DNA of 64,000 bases from Icerya purchasi. Lineage: Eukaryota > Arthropoda > Insecta > Hemiptera > Monophlebidae. Every line of letters starts with the position of its first letter. Position 1 is the stretch's first letter. A program made the translations under genes and the position numbers. Of the stretch, positions 45,386 through 56,689 are shown piece by piece. The DNA lies in NCBI GenBank assembly GCA_039619475.1, contig CM077115.1, positions 591,195,643 through 591,259,642 on the forward strand. Direction: 5' to 3'. Below the pieces are notes generated by a model. It worked only from the letters and a program-made list of their open reading frames with translations, was not told the DNA's origin and did not search any database.

Positions 45386-46214
45386 AATTCTGCATGTGTA
45401 CGTAGGGGTGAGGGGTTGCGACCAGTAACACGCATCTATTATTGCATCGTGGATTTTTCCTTTTTTTTTTAATGGTGACTCGAGTAATATTATTGCGGGG
45501 GGCATGCTCGGCACAGTGGTGCAGCGCTCTTCGCGATCACTTCAATATCTTCTTCTTCACTGCGGAGGGGATGGGGCATTATCTCGATGTCCTTTTCAAA
45601 ACGTGGCAAATCCGCAATGAATAAGTGAGCATAATACCGCCGCTCTCTAGTCGCGAACGAAAACCGCAACAAAGTTGGGAAGCTGGTATCGACTCATGGC
45701 GGAGGGAAATTGGCGTTTCCCGTGTTACTGAGGGTTAGAGGTTACGAGGGGACACAACAATCATTTTAGTTTTTGGTATATTTAATTAATTTTATTAACC
45801 GATTATATGATGAAAAAAACAATAAATTTTTACGTCGTCATTCGATGGGTGAGCTAAAGTGCACGGATAACGAAAAAACACATGTGACCTCACTCTGCTT
45901 GCGCGCGCGGGCACACACACACGCAAAACAACGCTATAGATGACGCGATCGCGAAAAGTTTCCACTGTACCCCCTGACCTTCAATGGGGGTCGTAGCTCT
46001 CACCCCTTCAAAGCAACCCCGTCCTCTATGGGTACCTCCAAGGATGACCCAATTCAACCAGGGATTGTTCCAACCGCCACATGGGCAGCGTCTTGCAAAT
46101 GTAGGAGTAGTTTCATCCTCCGCTGATTATCCATTCGCCGGGCAGTTTCAACCTCCAATTACGGGTTGCGGCCTTGAACTGGTACTCTACTCATATTCCT
46201 TATATTATCTTTCT
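45386..46214. other. GC-richer region, no assigned gene
   Basis: Short frames exist (minus 45490-45672; plus 45984-46259, which begins MGVVALTPSKQPRP and holds FNQGLFQPPHGQR and GQFQPPITG, Pro/Gln-rich). A CA/CG-rich run lies at 45896-45925. No family recognised. The composition contrast with flanks suggests it travels with the Polinton piece (inference). Confidence 0.35.
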
Positions 46215-46372
46215 TTTTTATTCGTATCTAGCAAATTTATTTCAGAATACTTTTATTGAAGTTTTTTCTGTTATCTACGATTTTAATTACATATTTAATT
46301 TCTTGACTAATCAACCATAGTTTCAAAAAAATATCGATAAAGACAAACAAAGGCGCGAACATTTTTAAACAT
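46215..46372 (+). repeat. dispersed repeat, copy 1 (partner at 63620)
   Basis: About 158 bp matching 63620-63777 in the same orientation at roughly 85% by eye: ATTCGTATCTAGCAA, TTGAAGTT, CTGTTATCTA, TTTCAAAAAAATATCGA. No coding potential. Confidence 0.8.
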
Positions 46373-47050
46373 AAATACATTTATGATTAAATACTTTGCG
46401 AGAAATATATACGATATTATAAATTAAAAATGAAATATCTTTTTTTTGAATTTAATATTATGTAAATGGTAAATTATGGTAATCTTTAAATTAACTCACA
46501 GAATGTTCAGTACATGAAACATCCTTCCCGGCTAACCTCTTTTTTTTTAAAAACACGTGACTAAAGTGGCAAACTGTAAATATATGAGATACATCTGCAT
46601 TGCAAAATGATTTAATCAACCCAGAATAACACTCCTACTGAATAGGACGGACTCATCAAATCAAATGACGAATTAAAATCACGGTTTTTATAATCTATTT
46701 GTATTTACCTGAAATTGCGCACAAGCAAGAATATATGTAAATTGACACATTCCCCGTTTTTAGAATTAACTTAAAAATATTAATGACCTAGTAATTATAT
46801 AATGATTCATTAGCCTTAGTGTTGCGAACATTAACGTTCCAAGTCTGAGTAAAAACAGTCAGTGAAAGTTTTTATATATATAATAATTGAAAGTTTTTAG
46901 AATATTTATTAATTATTACACTGCGTACCTTGACGGATAGTTTTCACAAAATTAAAAATGCAGTATCGTGATTTTTTTATTATTTTCAAGCCACTAGTGC
47001 TTAATTAGTAACCTATATGTTTATGCCGGGTGTAGGAGTAATCACATTTT
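46373..47050. other. AT-rich spacer
   Basis: Nothing recognised. Confidence 0.4.
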
Positions 47051-47059
47051 TTTATAATC

Positions 47060-47290
47060 TTTTTAAACCTACCTGGGGAGTCGCATCGTTTCGGCCCCAA
47101 CACGATTCGCCACGATACATTTCGACTTCGTCCTTTTTCCAAGTAGACCTAGTTTAGCCTCAGTGAGTTTTTAATTTTTTTTTTTCTTCTATAATTATTA
47201 TATGTAAGGCGTAATGAATCAAAAAATCACCCGTGAAATTAGTAATTAATTTGTTTAGAAAATAGAAAGAATTATTTTCGGTTATAAAGA
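47060..47290 (+). repeat. dispersed repeat (partner at 50070-50255)
   Basis: Shared order of CATCGTTTCGGCCCCAACA / TATCGCTTCGGCCTCAACA, GACCTAGTTTAG, AGTGAGTT and AATTTGTTTAGAAAATA in direct orientation. Both copies precede AT-rich DNA; the first is followed by the hAT insertion. Confidence 0.75.
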
Positions 47291-47318
47291 CTCTTGCTGT
47301 TTATGTATTCGTTTAAAG

Positions 47319-49309
47319 CAGCGGTTCTTAACTTTTAAGTGATGAGGGACCATTTGAAAAAACTTCTGACTTGCCATGGACTACCAACTTTGTTTTTGAA
47401 AGTAATACACAGTAAATATAAAGTCTATAAGGATGACCGGTATAAAATTGTTCAAAGTCAAAAGTATTTTACCTGAGGTAAGTATTATTATTTTAATGCG
47501 GTTTTTGAAACTGCATATTCTTCGCTAACTTCTGAATCCTTGGTTCAGTGCTATTCACAGCCGAACGCTTATCGGCACTGGTATACAACCGAATTCGGTG
47601 CTTGTTTTTAGTTATCAGAAACGCCAAGAACCTCTGCTCGCGTAGTTATGTCGATGAAAACAAAGCTGGGTAACGTATAGTAATTTCCTGAATCTTTGGG
47701 AAAGAAATTGCCTTTTGGCTGAAAACATTTTTTATACGATTAATTCCAGTCTTGAATATATCTTTCAAGTTACTATCGTGTTGCATTTCAATCTCTCCCT
47801 CTTGAATTTCATCAGGCACCTCAGAAACGTTGACAACGAAAAGATTACGGATCACTTTCCGAATCCATTTGTCTTCACAGTCAGGAAAATAACGATTGTG
47901 AATTCACTTTTTAAGTTTTTCAAATGGACTATTATGTTCTTTTGTATTTATCTTTTAATCTCAGCACACTGTCCGCCAATAATTTAATTCAGCGTATGAG
48001 AAAACTTTTCTCTTTCGATCTTGTTGATCCATAGATAGCTCGATTTTAACGATAAATGCACTGATTTTATCTTCGTACGCAAATATATTACTCATGCCTT
48101 GCAACTTTGGATTTCTTGAGCCTTGCGGTTGAAGGTTCAATTAATTTAATTGCGCGAAAAAATCGACCAAATAATCAAGACGTATTTGAAATTTGGACTC
48201 ACAGAACTGATCCAGCAACTCTTTGTTCTCCTTGTTAGTTAAAGAGTATATTTGTACTTTCTCTCTCAGTTTGTACAACCTAGACAGCGTGTGTTTCCTT
48301 CGGAAAGCAAACGCACTTCTGCGTGGAAAAGCAGAGTTTCCTGTTCAGAGTTCGTATCAGAGCATAATTGTTTGAAGAAACGAGTATTGTTCGCTATTTT
48401 TAATCAAGTTGACTATTTGTATAGCTGCTTTCATCGCATTAGCAAAACATTCCGGGAACGTTTTGGCAATCGATGCCGATGAATAACGTCATAATTGCAG
48501 ATGGACTTTTTTGTTGTTATCAACGCTGCAAGACCAGAGCGCGAATCAAGTATAGCAGGAGCACCATCTGTGTACAAAGCCCCGTCAGCTTTTGCCCCAC
48601 ATATAAGTATCCAAGTTTCTCCAAATATCGACTTATTACATCCATAAGCACCTTGCGACGTCGTTTCCAATTCTTGAGAATATAGTAACTCCTCTTTAAA
48701 CGTCATTCAAAAATCAAATAAATACAAGTAATTGACAAGATTCTGAAACGTCAGTACATTCATCACATTGTAGCGCAAAATAAGGACTACATTTTATCTT
48801 GTCAATAACTTGTTCTTCAATATCCGTTGACATTTTCTGAATACGCGACTTCACTGTGTACATTGAAAGTGGTATTTCACGAATTTCTTCTGAGGTACCC
48901 GTTCGAAAAGCTCTTCTGCAGCTTTAAGCATGCAAGGCTTTATTAGAAATTCACCGATTGTGTGTGCTTTTTTGGACTTGGCAATAAATTTTGAAATTTC
49001 AAACGATGCAGCTAATGTTTTTTCAGATGTTGCATAATTTATTGCACTGGGTTCAGGTTTCACTTTTTTAAGATATATTAGTTTGCCTTCAAAGAATTCT
49101 CGCAGATGATCACGATAATTCGGATGTACGGTCTTTAAATGGCGTTCCAACTTTGCCAACTTTATAGTATCATTGGCACGAACAGCTACTTGAGACCGGC
49201 TCTCGCTTGTAGCGCCATTCGCGCCACGCGTGGTTGTGTCGACTCGTTTTTAGGATGGCTTCGTGGACCACTCCGGGTGCTTCTAAGGACCACCGGTTAA
49301 GAACCACTG
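47319..49309 (-). mobile_element. hAT transposon (1.99 kb) with TIRs and 8-bp TSD
   Basis: The left end CAGCGGTTCTTAAC (47319) pairs with the right end, whose complement reads CAGTGGTTCTTAACC (ends 49309). Flanking 8-bp sequences are GTTTAAAG (47311-47318) and GTTTAGAG (49310-49317), one mismatch apart. Ends of the form CAG-GGTTCT and an 8-bp duplication are hAT hallmarks. It carries a decayed transposase on the minus strand. Confidence 0.9.
47440..49260 (-). pseudogene. hAT transposase, decayed
   Basis: Fragments in order: KLERHLKTVHPNYRDHL with FFEGKLIYLKK (end of a BED-type zinc finger), ASFEISKFIAKSKKAHTIGE, LIKPCMLKAAEELF, then QKMSTDIEEQVIDKI and FALQCDECTDVSESCQLLVF, which contains the first catalytic Asp of the RNase H-like fold. 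Later pieces such as YKLREKVQIYSL and ELLDQFCESKFQIRLDYL continue to 47.6 kb. It resembles the ZBED5/SCAND3-type hAT branch. Stops and shifts are frequent. Confidence 0.8.
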
Positions 49310-49317
49310 GTTTAGAG

Positions 49318-50069
49318 GGTTAATTGTAAGTAATAGAAAATATTTCAAAAAAGCGAATAACCAAATAAGAAATCATGTAAAATATGTGTTTTGAGATTAT
49401 ATATATGTATGTATATATAACATGCTATACGCGCGGAAAAACTAAATCGTTGACGAAGAACGGTATTTTTTGGACGGAATTTCTGATAGCAGTATTTGGC
49501 AACTCTATTTCTCACTAACTCAGATGATAACGTTTAACGGATGATACCTGAAAACCACCGTAGCTGGTCTGTAAAAAGGTCCGAGTTCGCCTGCGCCCGA
49601 AAGGGTCTGCGCCTAAAAGGGGCTGCGCTCGATAGAGTCGCGCCCGATCGATCGCTCCTGAAAGAGCGGTCCCCTAGATTTCATTCCATTCTTCATTTCG
49701 CTCATTGCCTTATTGGTTTCTATTTTCTGTGGATAAAAATTTTCACAAGGAGCTGTTGGTTCACGTATTAAATTGTAAATTTTTGTTATCACCGTTGAAT
49801 AACATTTAAGAGAACGGTTTTATCTACATCCCCAAATCGTCCTATCGTAATCGAATCGAAATTGTAAGTATTCAAATCCTAAATTAAAACTGGGTTTCCT
49901 TTCTGGATTTTTGAAAATTCCATAAAGATTAAAATAAAAAATTTTAATTAGTCTCTATCTATATTACTGAAACTATTATGCTTGTTTTCTTTATCACTTA
50001 AATACTTTTCCAGTAAACTTGAAGCAAAGAAATGAAAAAATAAGGAAATTGCCGAAAAATAAATTGGGA
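49318..50069. other. intergenic; short GC-rich patch
   Basis: At 49578-49680 short imperfect 15-20-nt repeats occur (CTGCGCCCGAAAGGG, CTGCGCCTAAAAGGGG, CTGCGCTCGATAGAG). An (AT)-type run lies near 49400. No gene assigned to the 76-codon frame here. Confidence 0.4.
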
Positions 50070-50255
50070 TAGTATCGCTTCGGCCTCAACATTTCAGCAG
50101 CGACACAATTCGGTTTTGTTGTCTGTTGTTCGAATGGACCTAGTTTAGTATTAGTGAGTTCTTAACTCTTTTTTTTCATCAATTAATATCATACTTAAGG
50201 CATAAAAAAATACCGACGAAATTAGAAATTTATTTGTTTAGAAAATAAATCAGTG
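50070..50255 (+). repeat. dispersed repeat, second copy (partner at 47060)
   Basis: See the partner: same orientation, same order of motifs including TGGACCTAGTTTAG and TTAGTGAGTTCTTAA. Confidence 0.75.
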
Positions 50256-50776
50256 GTTTTTAATGATTTTTTTTCGTCTACATATAGTGTAAAAAATGAT
50301 TTCATCTTATGAAGATTTGAAATACTGATTATATATTCATTTAGCGGATCATTTTAGTAAGAAATTTCGGAAAAAATGAGTAGATCATGGCAATAATTTC
50401 CCGCTATGGTAGATTTTTTGCTATCAAAAAAAAAACCATGCGCTTCATAATAAATTTTTACATTCACAAAAAATGAAAAATAAAGCAACTTTTTTTTTTT
50501 TTCTACTAACACGCTGTACTACTGTAAGATCAGAGACACGATGGATGAAGATCTTTGCCGGGGTTACTCTCTCGCCTGTTTTATACCTTTCTCTTCGAGA
50601 CCACACAATCGTTGTGTTCGTGGGTCGACGGTTTATTATTGGCAGTTTGTAAGTCGTTCACTTATGACCTATTTTTCCGTGCTGCTTGTACCTGACCAGA
50701 CCCTTCTTTTTTCTGACCGCTTTGCTGCCTCAAAATTTTTGAGTGAAACTAACAACCTTTTTGCCAGATCCTGTTA

Positions 50777-50960
50777 GCTAGTGTAAATTATATACAAATG
50801 CGTTTAAAAATAGTTTTTAGTTAAATTTTTTAATGATGGTTAAAATAATGCATATAAGAATATCATGATATTCATAGAAGCTACCATGGTGTACACGGTT
50901 AAACAACGGTCTTTCGCCTGGGTATAACCTGGTTCGAATCCCGTAATTCCTCATCTTGAC
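50777..50960 (+). mobile_element. tRNA-like SINE candidate
   Basis: GGTTCGAATCCC at 50931-50942 is a perfect pol III B box, and TGGTGTACACGG at 50887-50898 fits an A box, 44 nt upstream, the normal tRNA spacing. The upstream part (GCTAGTGTAAATTATATACA and following) is repeated at 52101-52235, where the B box is absent. The cloverleaf is too poor for a functional tRNA, so a tRNA-derived repeat is likelier. Confidence 0.5.
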
Positions 50961-51289
50961 ATGACTGATGACCTAAATGACGAAAACAAGATATTACCGC
51001 TATCGGCTTGCGGATAAAGTAAGAAACTGGTGAAATTTTTTTGGAAATGATTATTTCTGTCTTAGAATATTGCAACGGAAATTCTTAATAGACGTTAGTA
51101 GCAATGTAAGAACTGATAAAATGTTTATGTGCGCATATTCGTTATAAATGAGACTGAACTGTAAAACTGTGAAAATCACTGTCGAAACAAAATGTCGATG
51201 GGTGTGTTCGTAAAACGGTCTTACCTTACCGATGTGAATATTGCAATAGATAATTTTAATAAATTGTTTGCAAATATCTACATGTACAT

Positions 51290-51858
51290 ATAAATAAAAC
51301 TGAAGTGTATCTACCTGTCTGTTTGTTTGTCCGGGCTAATCTCCGAAACAGCTGAACCGATTTTAAAAAGACTTACATTATTAGATAGAGGGCTTTACAG
51401 AGATAAGTCTAGACTATTTTTTATCCCGAAAATATTTAGGGTTCCTGTGTAGAAATTGAAAAAATTTAGAAATTATGAACAAACTTATGGATTTCGCAGA
51501 CAGCCATATCACGCGACATGCCACAGGTCGTGTTTGTCCCAGTTAAAATTATAGAAAGAGGTTTATGACCCAAGAGAGTGCCTCACACGTGGTTTGTAGA
51601 GGGAAGAAAACTTCATTCGAAACGAAATATGGGAGTAGAATCAGAAGATTCTGTGTTAGTTGTGCAATGACGATAAATAAATCGCAAGGCCAAATATTAA
51701 GAAAAGCCTGCGTTGATTTAAGTAAAGGTTGTTTTATTAATAATCACTTAATTCAACAAACTTATATTTATTCACAGGTGCGCTATGCGAACGAAGTCGC
51801 GGGTAATCGCTGGTTTGTAAATAAATTGTCTGTATTTAATCAACTTCCATGGACATGA
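51290..51858 (+). pseudogene. Helitron helicase C-terminal fragment
   Basis: The frame at 51565-51858 has FCVSCAMTINKSQGQILRK (helicase motif V), then IYSQVRYANEVAGNRWFVNK (motif VI region, where family members read YVACSRVxS). The preceding block TCTGTTTGTTTGTCCGGGCT and CGAAACAGCTGAACCGATTT is common next to Helitron helicase remnants in insects (from memory). No Rep or EEP domain; it differs from the Helentron copy at 10-16 kb. Confidence 0.7.
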
Positions 51859-52100
51859 CTATATTCACTAATTACTATTGGTTCTTTTTTTCCAAGTTAA
51901 ACATCCTGGCTTCAACTGCGCCATGTACTCGTATTCAAATGACATTTTACCATCCAGCGTATGACGACCAGATTAATTGTTTGTAAATGAAAAGTGTTTC
52001 TTTATGTCAAAATAATATTAATGAATTTTCGCTCGATGAGACTAGGCGCAGATGAGACCTGCAGTGAATAAGACTGGACCGTTTTTGTTTTTAAAAATTA

Positions 52101-52235
52101 GCTAGTATAAATTGTATACACAGGTGCATTTAAAAATCGTTTTTAGTCACTTTTCCTAATGATCGTTTGAATAATGTATATATAGGGATATCAGGATAAT
52201 TCATAGAAGCTACTGAAGTGTACATAATTAGACAG
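52101..52235 (+). repeat. second copy of the SINE-like 5' part
   Basis: GCTAGTATAAATTGTATACA, AAAAATCGTTTTTAGT and TTCATAGAAGCTAC match 50777-50890. The copy ends before the promoter box region. The two copies flank the Helitron helicase scrap in direct orientation. Confidence 0.7.
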
Positions 52236-53522
52236 CGATAAGAAGAAAAAAAAAACAAAACAAAAAACACAGAAAGATGACTAGTGAATTATACAAAAAA
52301 TTGTTTTTTTTTTCGTTTTTTTTTTTTCGTTTATTTTTACTTTGTTCAATAATTTTTTAGAATTTTATATTCTTTGCGGGACAACTGTTGCCTTTTCACA
52401 AATTATGCAACTTAACTAATAAATTAGTTTCTATTCTGCAAATCGATGTTTTTATCATGTGCGCTTTTGTCCGGTGACTGGGAAAAATGAATCACTGAAA
52501 TCTTGGAATTTTATAGCAAGATTTTTAAATGAAAGCGGTGCGGAAGCGACCATAAAAGATGGATATGAGAATACTGTGGATTGGTGAAGGGTGGAATTGT
52601 TTATCGGTGCGGCCGGTCGCTGGCTCACACTAATAGGATTAAATAATATCTTTGCGGTAAATGGTGGAATTAGGTGGGCGCACACAGTGGCACAGAAGGT
52701 AGCCGAATCGCAACAGTGCTTCTAAAATGGAGATAAAATTAAAAATCGACCGAAAGGAGCCGACTCATATGTGCGGCTGATAAGCTCACGCTCAGCTGCA
52801 GAAGACTGCTGCAACGGATTTTTGAAAATAAGGCGCGGCCAACGTTCCTTTTTTTTTTTTAAGTTTTTTACGGGGTTTTTTTATTCCCAATAAAATTTAA
52901 TTGTTTATATAATTTTTGAATCTTTCGATCGGAGATCGATATATTAATTAAATTTACTAAAATTGGTAAACAGGCCGATTGAATTTGAGAAAATTTCGAA
53001 TTTTTTTAAATTGAATTTCTCTTCCCTCCCCCCTTTCCACCCAGTAGTAGTAGTAATAAGGAACCGAAAATTTTTAAAAGACCTATTTCGGATAATGCTT
53101 TTAATTGCTCCATCTCCGACATTTAATTCGAATTAATCGAAGAGACTGCCGATTTACTGATATTCCCATTAAAATATATGTCCTCTCAGTCTTTTCTCAT
53201 TGCAATTTAACCAACTATTAATTTTAATAATATGCACGTATATATATATATATATACAGGGCCGTATCTAAGGGGGATTTTCCGGGTTCAACCTCCTTCC
53301 GAAATTTCTGCAAAATAATAACTGTTTAAGTAAAATGCATCAAAATTCAGAATATTTATCTTCAATTTTTTGACGAAAGAAAAGAAAATCAAAATTTTTA
53401 TGAATGCTATGGAAACGACTATTTTTCATTTGTTTTTATTGTAGTGTTGTCAAATATTACGTATACAATAATTGACTACAAGGCTTTAGTTTACTATTTA
53501 TAAATAACTATATATTATATAA
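52236..53522. other. no gene seen
   Basis: AT-rich with several A/T runs and a (TA)n run at about 53239-53257 followed by CAGGGCCGTATCTAAGGG. A 76-codon minus frame (52455-52685) is not convincing. Confidence 0.4.
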
Positions 53523-54020
53523 CACGCACATATGTATATATATACAGGGTGTTTGGTAATTCGATGCATTTCTTGAAGGCGGTCATTTTCAAAACTAACC
53601 ATTTTAAAAAAAAAAAAAATTTTTTTGAGACATCTTAATTAAATGATACATCGGCTCTTTGCAGTAATTAGATTAAATCAGCTGAATGAGTTTTTTTTTT
53701 TTGAAATGGTTAGTTTTGAAAATGAATAAATGCAGATATTTCGTTCTGCTACAGGTTTTGTGATGATGATGCCGCTGTAGTGTGGATATCGAAAACGGTT
53801 TTTCTTACCGCCGTTTACCCGACTTGACTGTGTTAGGCACGACATATATCAATAAATTCGGGAAACAGGATGTATTCAAGAAGGACGAAGTGACGCCGGG
53901 AGACCTCAGGTTTCCAATTCTGCTGACGAAGAAGAAATTTTAAGGCAATTTGAAACAGATCGCACAGTTCCGATGAGAGCTGTGGCAGCGGTATTTCAAT
54001 TAAACGACACGTCCACTCTC
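53523..54020 (+). pseudogene. DNA transposon fragment with DUF4817-like helix-turn-helix
   Basis: Begins with TATATATACAGGGTGTTTGG, an end type frequent in insect DNA elements. 53584-53612 and 53706-53732 are inverted (CATTTTCAAAACTAACCATT against its complement), a hairpin of about 150 nt. Coding follows: AGRPQVSNSADEEEILRQF and TVPMRAVAAVFQL match the DUF4817-type HTH that precedes DDE domains ('SGRP...eenvervreaf...P..SlrrlA...'). No DDE domain seen. Confidence 0.6.
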
Positions 54021-54604
54021 TGTATTAATTAAATTAAATCAACCAAATGAACAGAAGTAACACTGCCTGAGAGTAGTGAATAAATTTTCGTTCTGGGAAC
54101 TCTGTGAGGTAACACCTCGAAACTGTGTCCGTGCGCTGAACATAACTTAGGTATTTTATGTGGGGGGCAAATAGTGCCCAATTTTTTTGTTCTGGCGTTG
54201 AAAATTCACCCGAGTTTCCCCAAAATTCCCCCTAAAATTCCTCCAAATTCCTTCATACAGTTCCTCCGCATTTCCGATAATTCGAAGCGTTTAAAAATTA
54301 ACCCAAGTATAATATTTAAAGCAGGAAAGTAGTCCAACCTCCGCTCGCTCTCGCAGTATACCTCGAAGGCGCACGTGCCGTTCCTGCGCACTCATCAATT
54401 GTTTGTAGTACCGCGATTTTTCAAAATCCCGAGCGTAAGCATAGAAATTCCGAAATTAACCAAAGTGTAATATTTAAAGCAAGAAACTAACCTAAGCTCC
54501 CCGTTCACCCCTCTTTTTACCATTCATACATGTTTTTTTATTAAATATTTAAAGCTTTCATCACAGTGATTACTCATAATAAATAATTTTCGGAAACATC
54601 TGCG
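54021..54604. other. no gene seen
   Basis: Mixed composition; a 61-codon minus frame (54206-54391) has no recognisable features. GAAATTAACCAAAGTGTAATATTTAAAGC at about 54450 resembles AAAATTAACCCAAGTATAATATTTAAAGC at 54293, a local duplication. Confidence 0.4.
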
Positions 54605-54629
54605 TTTTTTTTTTAAAAAGATATTTATT

Positions 54630-54668
54630 CGCTTAGCGTTTCGACCAGCTTACACTGGCCATCATCAG
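54630..54668 (-). ncRNA. hammerhead ribozyme-like motif, left arm
   Basis: On the minus strand: core CTGATGA, stem II GGCCAG-TGTAAG-CTGGTC (6 bp), core GAAA, stem III CGC-TAA-GCG. Penelope-like elements carry minimal hammerheads of this form (established knowledge). The base after stem III is A, where the conserved UH cleavage dinucleotide is expected, so self-cleavage is doubtful. Confidence 0.5.
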
Positions 54669-56174
54669 AAGCAAACTGAAGTAACGAAAATTTCGATCAA
54701 CAATAACAATAAAATAAGAATCGAAAATCATGAAAAAGTCAAATCAAAAAGGAAAACCGGAAAAACCGACAAAACGCATAACAATATAGATAGATAAAAA
54801 AAAAAAAAATAAGAATAATATAAAAACGTATGTGAGAAAAGAAATGAACACAAAAGAACACATCGAGTCACAGTTGGGGCGAGGGAGAAATAAAAACAGA
54901 TAACAACTTAATAAAAATAAAAATAAATACAGAGCGTACACAAAGAGCGGGAAAAAATCGAAAAAGAAGCGCTAACGGAGAACGCCACAAAAAATAAAAG
55001 AACGAAAATCCCACAAGGGAAACGCAAAGAACAACCAATCGAACAAAACAAAAATATAAAATATTGCAACAACCAGGGTGAAGGAGCAGATGGCTGATTG
55101 CGCGCATAGGCGGGTGCACAAATCCGCTTTAGCGTTTGAGGATAGTGGTCCTTTAGCAGAGGAAGTTCACACCGGCAGGTGGGTGTTCAGAGAAGCCATC
55201 GAAATTGAAAAATGGCCAAATTTCAATAGATGGCATGGAAACCAGTTATACTGTTGACGAACTTGCATCTACAGCAGTGGCCAGGTAGGTTTCATTTTTC
55301 TTTGAGTGTTTTTTTAGGTACACCCTGACGTCCGCCACTGCATTTCACTTCTTTTTGGTATTTTTTTTGTTCCCACATCCCTCCGGTCCGAGTGATTTCT
55401 TCTTTCGGTTGGATTTGCTTTGCTTTATTTCGTTTGGTTTGGTGTCCGGGGCCTATGCTCTCCGGTGTATCTTCCGCATACGTTTCGAGTGGGTCCTCAG
55501 GTGAGGTTTACAGTCAACTTTTAGGCGGGGTTCCTGTCATTTTCGCTCTTCGGGTTAGGTGTACAGTCATTCTCAGGTGCGGATTCCAACCACTTTTCAG
55601 GTAGTTTACAGTCCATGTTCGGATGATTTTTTTTTTTTTTTTTTTGTAATTTAAGTTTCTTCAACATTTTTCATTGTGATATTTTATATTTTTGTTTTGT
55701 TCGATTGGTTGTTCTTTGCGTTTCCCTTGTTGGATTTTTGTTCTTTTATTTTTTGTGGCGTTCTCCGTGAGCGCTTGTTTTTCGATTTTTTACCGCTTTC
55801 TTTTTTTTTTTTTTTTTTTTTTTTATGGGTATGCCAACGAAGAGCAACAGCCCAATCAACCAAGATTTTTTTACCGCTCTTTGGGTACACTTCTGTATTT
55901 ATTTTAGTTTTAGTTTTATAAGTTGTTATCTGTTCTCCATTGCCCCAATTGTGACGATGTGTTCTTTTGTGTTCATTTTTATTTTTATTTACCTCTTTTC
56001 TCTCATATGTTTTTATATTATTATTTTATTTTTATCTATCTGTTGTTATGCGTTTTGTCGGTTTTTCCTGTTTAAAGGTAGGTTTTCTGTTTTGATTTGG
56101 GTTTTTCATGATTTTCAATTCTTATTTTATTGTTGTTGTCGATCGAAATTTTCGTTCCGTTCTTCAGTTTGCTT

Positions 56175-56213
56175 CTGATGATCGCCAGTGTAAGCTGGTC
56201 GAAACGTTAAGCG
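56175..56213 (+). ncRNA. hammerhead ribozyme-like motif, right arm
   Basis: Plus strand: CTGATGA, stem II around CCAG-TGTAAG-CTGG (4 bp, weakened by a C for G in the outer pair), GAAA, then CGTTAAGCG giving a weakened stem III. It is the mirror of the left motif with two substitutions. Confidence 0.45.
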
Positions 56214-56226
56214 AATAAATATCTTG

Positions 56227-56640
56227 TAAAATACAGTTGTTTCCGATGAATTATTTATTATGTTTTTTTATTTTTTATTTTTCCGAGCGTAAGTATTACA
56301 AAATTATCCTAAGCATATTTTTTTATTTTTACACACTCGCTTCAGCTATCGTTACGTATGACGTTGCATGCAAACACTTTCAAAACCGTTGAAACAGGAT
56401 CTTAACGTTCTTATAATTTCTATCGCAGTCTATACATTATTGTGGAACCACACCCTACATGTACACACTACTACAAGCACACTCATACTCAAAGTCCTTG
56501 ACTACTTTCTTCGTATACAGGTATGCAACCAACGGAACGACATTTTCTGACGCAACATTTACACTGCCACACCCGATTCAAAGGTAGTCAATGAGGCAGA
56601 CTGTTGAACGGATTCATTCGGTCGCTCACTATTAATTTCT
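56227..56640. other. AT-rich spacer
   Basis: No supported gene. Confidence 0.4.
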
Positions 56641-56689
56641 CGTCAAACGCTTACACGTTCTCTGAGCGGTGTTCATCGCACGCTTTTAA

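Larger units (their letters stand above)
54605..56226. repeat. inverted repeat with about 0.5-kb arms (Penelope-like ends)
   Basis: The left arm 54605-55070 is the reverse complement of 55676-56226 (pairs such as GAACAACCAATCGAACAAAA with TTTTGTTCGATTGGTTGTTC), with indels including a T-run at 55802-55824. The 600-nt loop has no RT or GIY-YIG domain and holds many CAGGT/TACAGTC repeats near 55500-55615. Both outer ends carry hammerhead-like motifs facing outward, the arrangement seen in terminal repeats of Penelope-like elements. Confidence 0.8.

Noticed and set aside
50887..50950. Functional tRNA gene
   Set aside because: A and B boxes fit but no full cloverleaf or acceptor stem could be built.
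55676..56178. Membrane-protein-like ORFs rich in Phe/Leu in the right inverted arm
   Set aside because: Product of T-rich sequence; frames are not conserved between the two arms.
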